This document shows, one piece after another, positions 62,156-64,000 of a DNA stretch of 64,000 nt. Both the position numbers and the translations under genes were made by a program. Every line of letters begins with the position of its first letter. The stretch's first letter is position 1. The notes beneath the pieces are model-generated. The model worked only from the letters and a program-made list of their open reading frames with translations. It was not told the origin of the DNA and ran no database searches. The DNA comes from Terriglobia bacterium (GTDB lineage: Bacteria > Acidobacteriota > Terriglobia > Bryobacterales > UBA6623). The DNA is taken from assembly GCA_009838515.1 (NCBI GenBank), contig VXRL01000025.1, positions 61,361 to 125,360 on the forward strand. Direction: 5' to 3'.

Positions 62156-64000
62156 TCAGAAGGTCAGCCTGAGGCCGAACTGTATGAATCTTCCGTCACG
62201 CGCCGCAGTGATCCAGCCGAAGGTGGTGCCAGAGAACGTCGAGAAGTTGGAGTCGATGTTCTTGTACTGGGTGTGGTTGAAGAAGTTATACATCTCAGCC
62301 CGGAACTCGAGATTGATCCTCTCCGTCAGGCTAAAGACCTTCGCAGTGTTGACGTTCCAGTTGTTCTGACCAGGCCCGCGGACGGTGCCCGGGCCGGAAT
62401 TGCCCTTGACGTCGATGCCTGGGTCGGCAAACACGCTGGTGTCGAAGAAGGCACTCGGCGTGCGGGAGCCGCGCGGCAAGTTCGGGTCGCCCAGTCGATT
62501 CGGCATGTCCGCCTCACGGTCACGAGCCGAACTCTGACGATTGAAGACGGTCCAAGCATTGCCGGACTCGAAGGTGGTAATCACGCTCGTGTTCCATCCG
62601 TGCAACAGCGCCTTGGGTATGGCGGGCAGGCTCTTTCCCCATTGCGGCTGCCAAACAACCGCCGAGATCCAGCGATGCGGGTGCGAGTACTCGGCCTCGC
62701 CGCGTCCCAAGTAGCGGTGATAGTCCCATTGCAGGTTGTGCGCTGCAGTACGCCACGTCTCCAAGTACTCGGCCCCGAACAGGATCGGGTCCGTAATCGT
62801 CTTGGACCACGTGTAGTGGGTGGTGAACTGCAGGCCTCGGCTGAAGCGTCTTTCGAGCTTGATGGTGGCCGCGTTGTAGAAGGAGTTGTTGCCATGCCGA
62901 ATCATCCGGATGTCGCGAAACCGTCCGCTCGAATTCGGGCGGAACTGGTCGATGTAATCCGCATCGTCTGGCCATCCGATGCGGTAGGGCGGGGCGTTGA
63001 TCGCCTCCCGGTAGGGTAGCTTGGTGCCACGAGCTCCTTGGTATGCCAGCGACAACACGACATCCTGGCCGATGCTCTTCTGAATGTCGATCATCCACCG
63101 CTGGTAGTACGGGTCGACCTGGGACTCCTGGTCAACCATGTGGCACTCTCCCGTGCAGCTCCACGGGAACTGGTAGTAGCCGGTGCCTGGGCCGGTGCTC
63201 ACCGGGAAATCGCCCAAGACCAAGTCGCGCCCCTGGGGGAAGATTTCGGCGAAAGTCAAGTTCGGCTGGTCGTCCGGAATGCCTAGCGCGGCATTGCTCA
63301 GAGTCTCGCCTCCGACACCAGGCACGTTCGAAGTGGTCCGTGCCCGGATCTCGCTAATGCCGCCTTGGTAGAAGATACCGTAGCTGGCGCGAACCACCAG
63401 ATCGGGCTGGATCCGGTAGGCCAGGCCAAGCCGCGGACCAAAGTTGTTCTTGTCCGACGACAATGCCTTTCTCGGGTAGCCCTCGGCCCGGCCGGGCACG
63501 ACCAACTGCCAGTCCGGGTAGTTCCTGTCGAGCAGGGCGCAACAGTAGTCGCTCGGCGAGTAGGTAGGAATGATCATGTCGTAGCGCAGCCCGAGGCTGA
63601 CCGTGAGCTTGGGATTAACCTGCCACTTGTCTTCGAAATAGAATCCCCAGACATCGTTCCAGGCCGTTCTCCACGGCTGCTCGCCGCCGAAGGTGTTCGT
63701 TCTGGTCATGCTCGTCGGCAGGCCCAGCATCCAAGAGGCCATCCCATCGCCTCCCAGCGAACTATCCACGCTCCCGGCCCGCGTGAATGTCTGGTCAAAC
63801 CTCACCGAGCGGCCGCCAGCACTGAGCACCCTCTCGCCCTTGTTGACGTAGTTGAACCCGAACTTGGTCGAGTGGCTTCCGCGCACCCAGCTGGCGTTGC
63901 TGCCGAATTGCAGCCCGGGATTGTCGAAGATGGTCGCCCCTCCAATGCCGTGGGTCCCATACCCCCCCCCCCACGTGGCCGTGTAAGCCAAAGCCACAAA
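62156..64000 (-). CDS. Oar-like TonB-dependent receptor (5' partial), containing an 11-G tract
   Basis: The frame is open to the window edge at 64000, so the signal peptide, carboxypeptidase-regulatory-like domain and plug are missing; 615 codons of barrel remain. Typical acidobacterial Oar/CarboxypepD_reg receptor segments: GSHSTKFGFNYV, WGFYFEDKWQVNPKLTVSLGLRYD, NNFGPRLGLAYRIQPD, KLERRFSRGLQFTTHYTWSKT, NAWTVFNRQSS, and the end NLEFRAEMYNFFNHTQYKNID to GRFIQFGLRLTF with terminal Phe. Likely uptake of an oligosaccharide or peptide-like ligand. Eleven consecutive G at 63962-63972 (coding strand) keep the frame as given; a change of one or two would break it. The hairpin follows the stop. Confidence 0.88.
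   Translation of the reverse strand, partial: FVALAYTATWGGGYGTHGIGGATIFDNPGLQFGSNASWVRGSHSTKFGFNYVNKGERVLSAGGRSVRFDQTFTRAGSVDSSLGGDGMASWMLGLPTSMTRTNTFGGEQPWRTAWNDVWGFYFEDKWQVNPKLTVSLGLRYDMIIPTYSPSDYCCALLDRNYPDWQLVVPGRAEGYPRKALSSDKNNFGPRLGLAYRIQPDLVVRASYGIFYQGGISEIRARTTSNVPGVGGETLSNAALGIPDDQPNLTFAEIFPQGRDLVLGDFPVSTGPGTGYYQFPWSCTGECHMVDQESQVDPYYQRWMIDIQKSIGQDVVLSLAYQGARGTKLPYREAINAPPYRIGWPDDADYIDQFRPNSSGRFRDIRMIRHGNNSFYNAATIKLERRFSRGLQFTTHYTWSKTITDPILFGAEYLETWRTAAHNLQWDYHRYLGRGEAEYSHPHRWISAVVWQPQWGKSLPAIPKALLHGWNTSVITTFESGNAWTVFNRQSSARDREADMPNRLGDPNLPRGSRTPSAFFDTSVFADPGIDVKGNSGPGTVRGPGQNNWNVNTAKVFSLTERINLEFRAEMYNFFNHTQYKNIDSNFSTFSGTTFGWITAARDGRFIQFGLRLTF
63962..63972 (-). repeat. Homopolymer tract of 11 G (coding strand) inside the TonB receptor
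   Basis: Eleven C on the + strand, read as TGG GGG GGG GGG in the receptor frame. It is the longest homopolymer noticed in the window and lies in coding sequence of a surface protein, a classic layout for slipped-strand phase variation, but also a common place for sequencing error. Confidence 0.7.

Noticed and set aside
1..64000. CRISPR arrays, tRNA or rRNA genes, prophage or integrative element
   Set aside because: No regularly spaced repeats, rRNA-like blocks, integrases or phage structural genes were seen; tRNA genes cannot be fully excluded by eye.

Overview
The window is GC-rich, densely coded DNA from a Gram-negative bacterium: it has lpxC and two TonB-dependent receptors. The gene content points to Acidobacteriota of the Bryobacterales/Solibacter type: DUF1549/DUF1553 plus DUF1501 pairs, CRTAC1/ASPIC-UnbV proteins, DUF3604, DUF1080, secreted ADP-ribosylglycohydrolases and large outer-membrane receptors. 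A member of the Planctomycetes/Verrucomicrobia is the main alternative. This is inferred from family content, not from a marker tree. I saw no rRNA, tRNA, CRISPR array or prophage.

Layout. 1-9185: the end of a DUF3179 gene, a lipoprotein-like propeller/HEAT/cytochrome c protein, a sugar-phosphate isomerase-like TIM barrel, a secreted DUF3604 protein and a frameshifted IS1634-type transposase remnant. 9186-20871: housekeeping and assimilation genes (glyQS with a GTGA overlap, siroheme nitrite/sulfite reductase with an unknown partner, GlcE-like flavoprotein, lpxC, a membrane HEAT protein with a lipoyl-like fold, a Gfo/Idh/MocA oxidoreductase). 20933-30942: a transport block (DASS anion transporter, SSS symporter, TonB receptor, DUF485 plus ActP-like symporter, YeiH-like exporter) with an orphan Vsr endonuclease inside it. 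30972-40283: sulfatase, haloalkane-dehalogenase-like hydrolase, the conserved dnaX-ybaB-recR cluster, a YbbA-like ATPase divergent from a TesA-like lipoprotein esterase, truncated globin, DUF1080 and an exported SelA/DgaE-like PLP protein.

40653-64000 is the most distinctive part. It holds a large CRTAC1-thioredoxin-TPR protein split by one in-frame TGA, a second CRTAC1 protein with a TPR partner, three different exported ADP-ribosylglycohydrolase paralogs, a four-gene operon made of two DUF1549/DUF1553-DUF1501 pairs, and the 3' part of an Oar-like TonB receptor carrying an 11-G tract. Nearly every product has a signal peptide, lipobox or Tat-like signal, so the block looks like an envelope or extracellular processing system whose substrate is unknown. 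A leader region with a short signal-peptide remnant is repeated on both sides of the first ADP-ribosylglycohydrolase gene, which suggests that this gene was inserted or rearranged there.

Regulation visible in the sequence: several start codons lie only 7-11 bases after a -10-like hexamer (8805, 32588, 38351), suggesting leaderless or very short-leader mRNAs. Operator-like repeats precede lpxC, the first TonB receptor and the DUF485-actP pair, and a strong hairpin follows the second TonB receptor.
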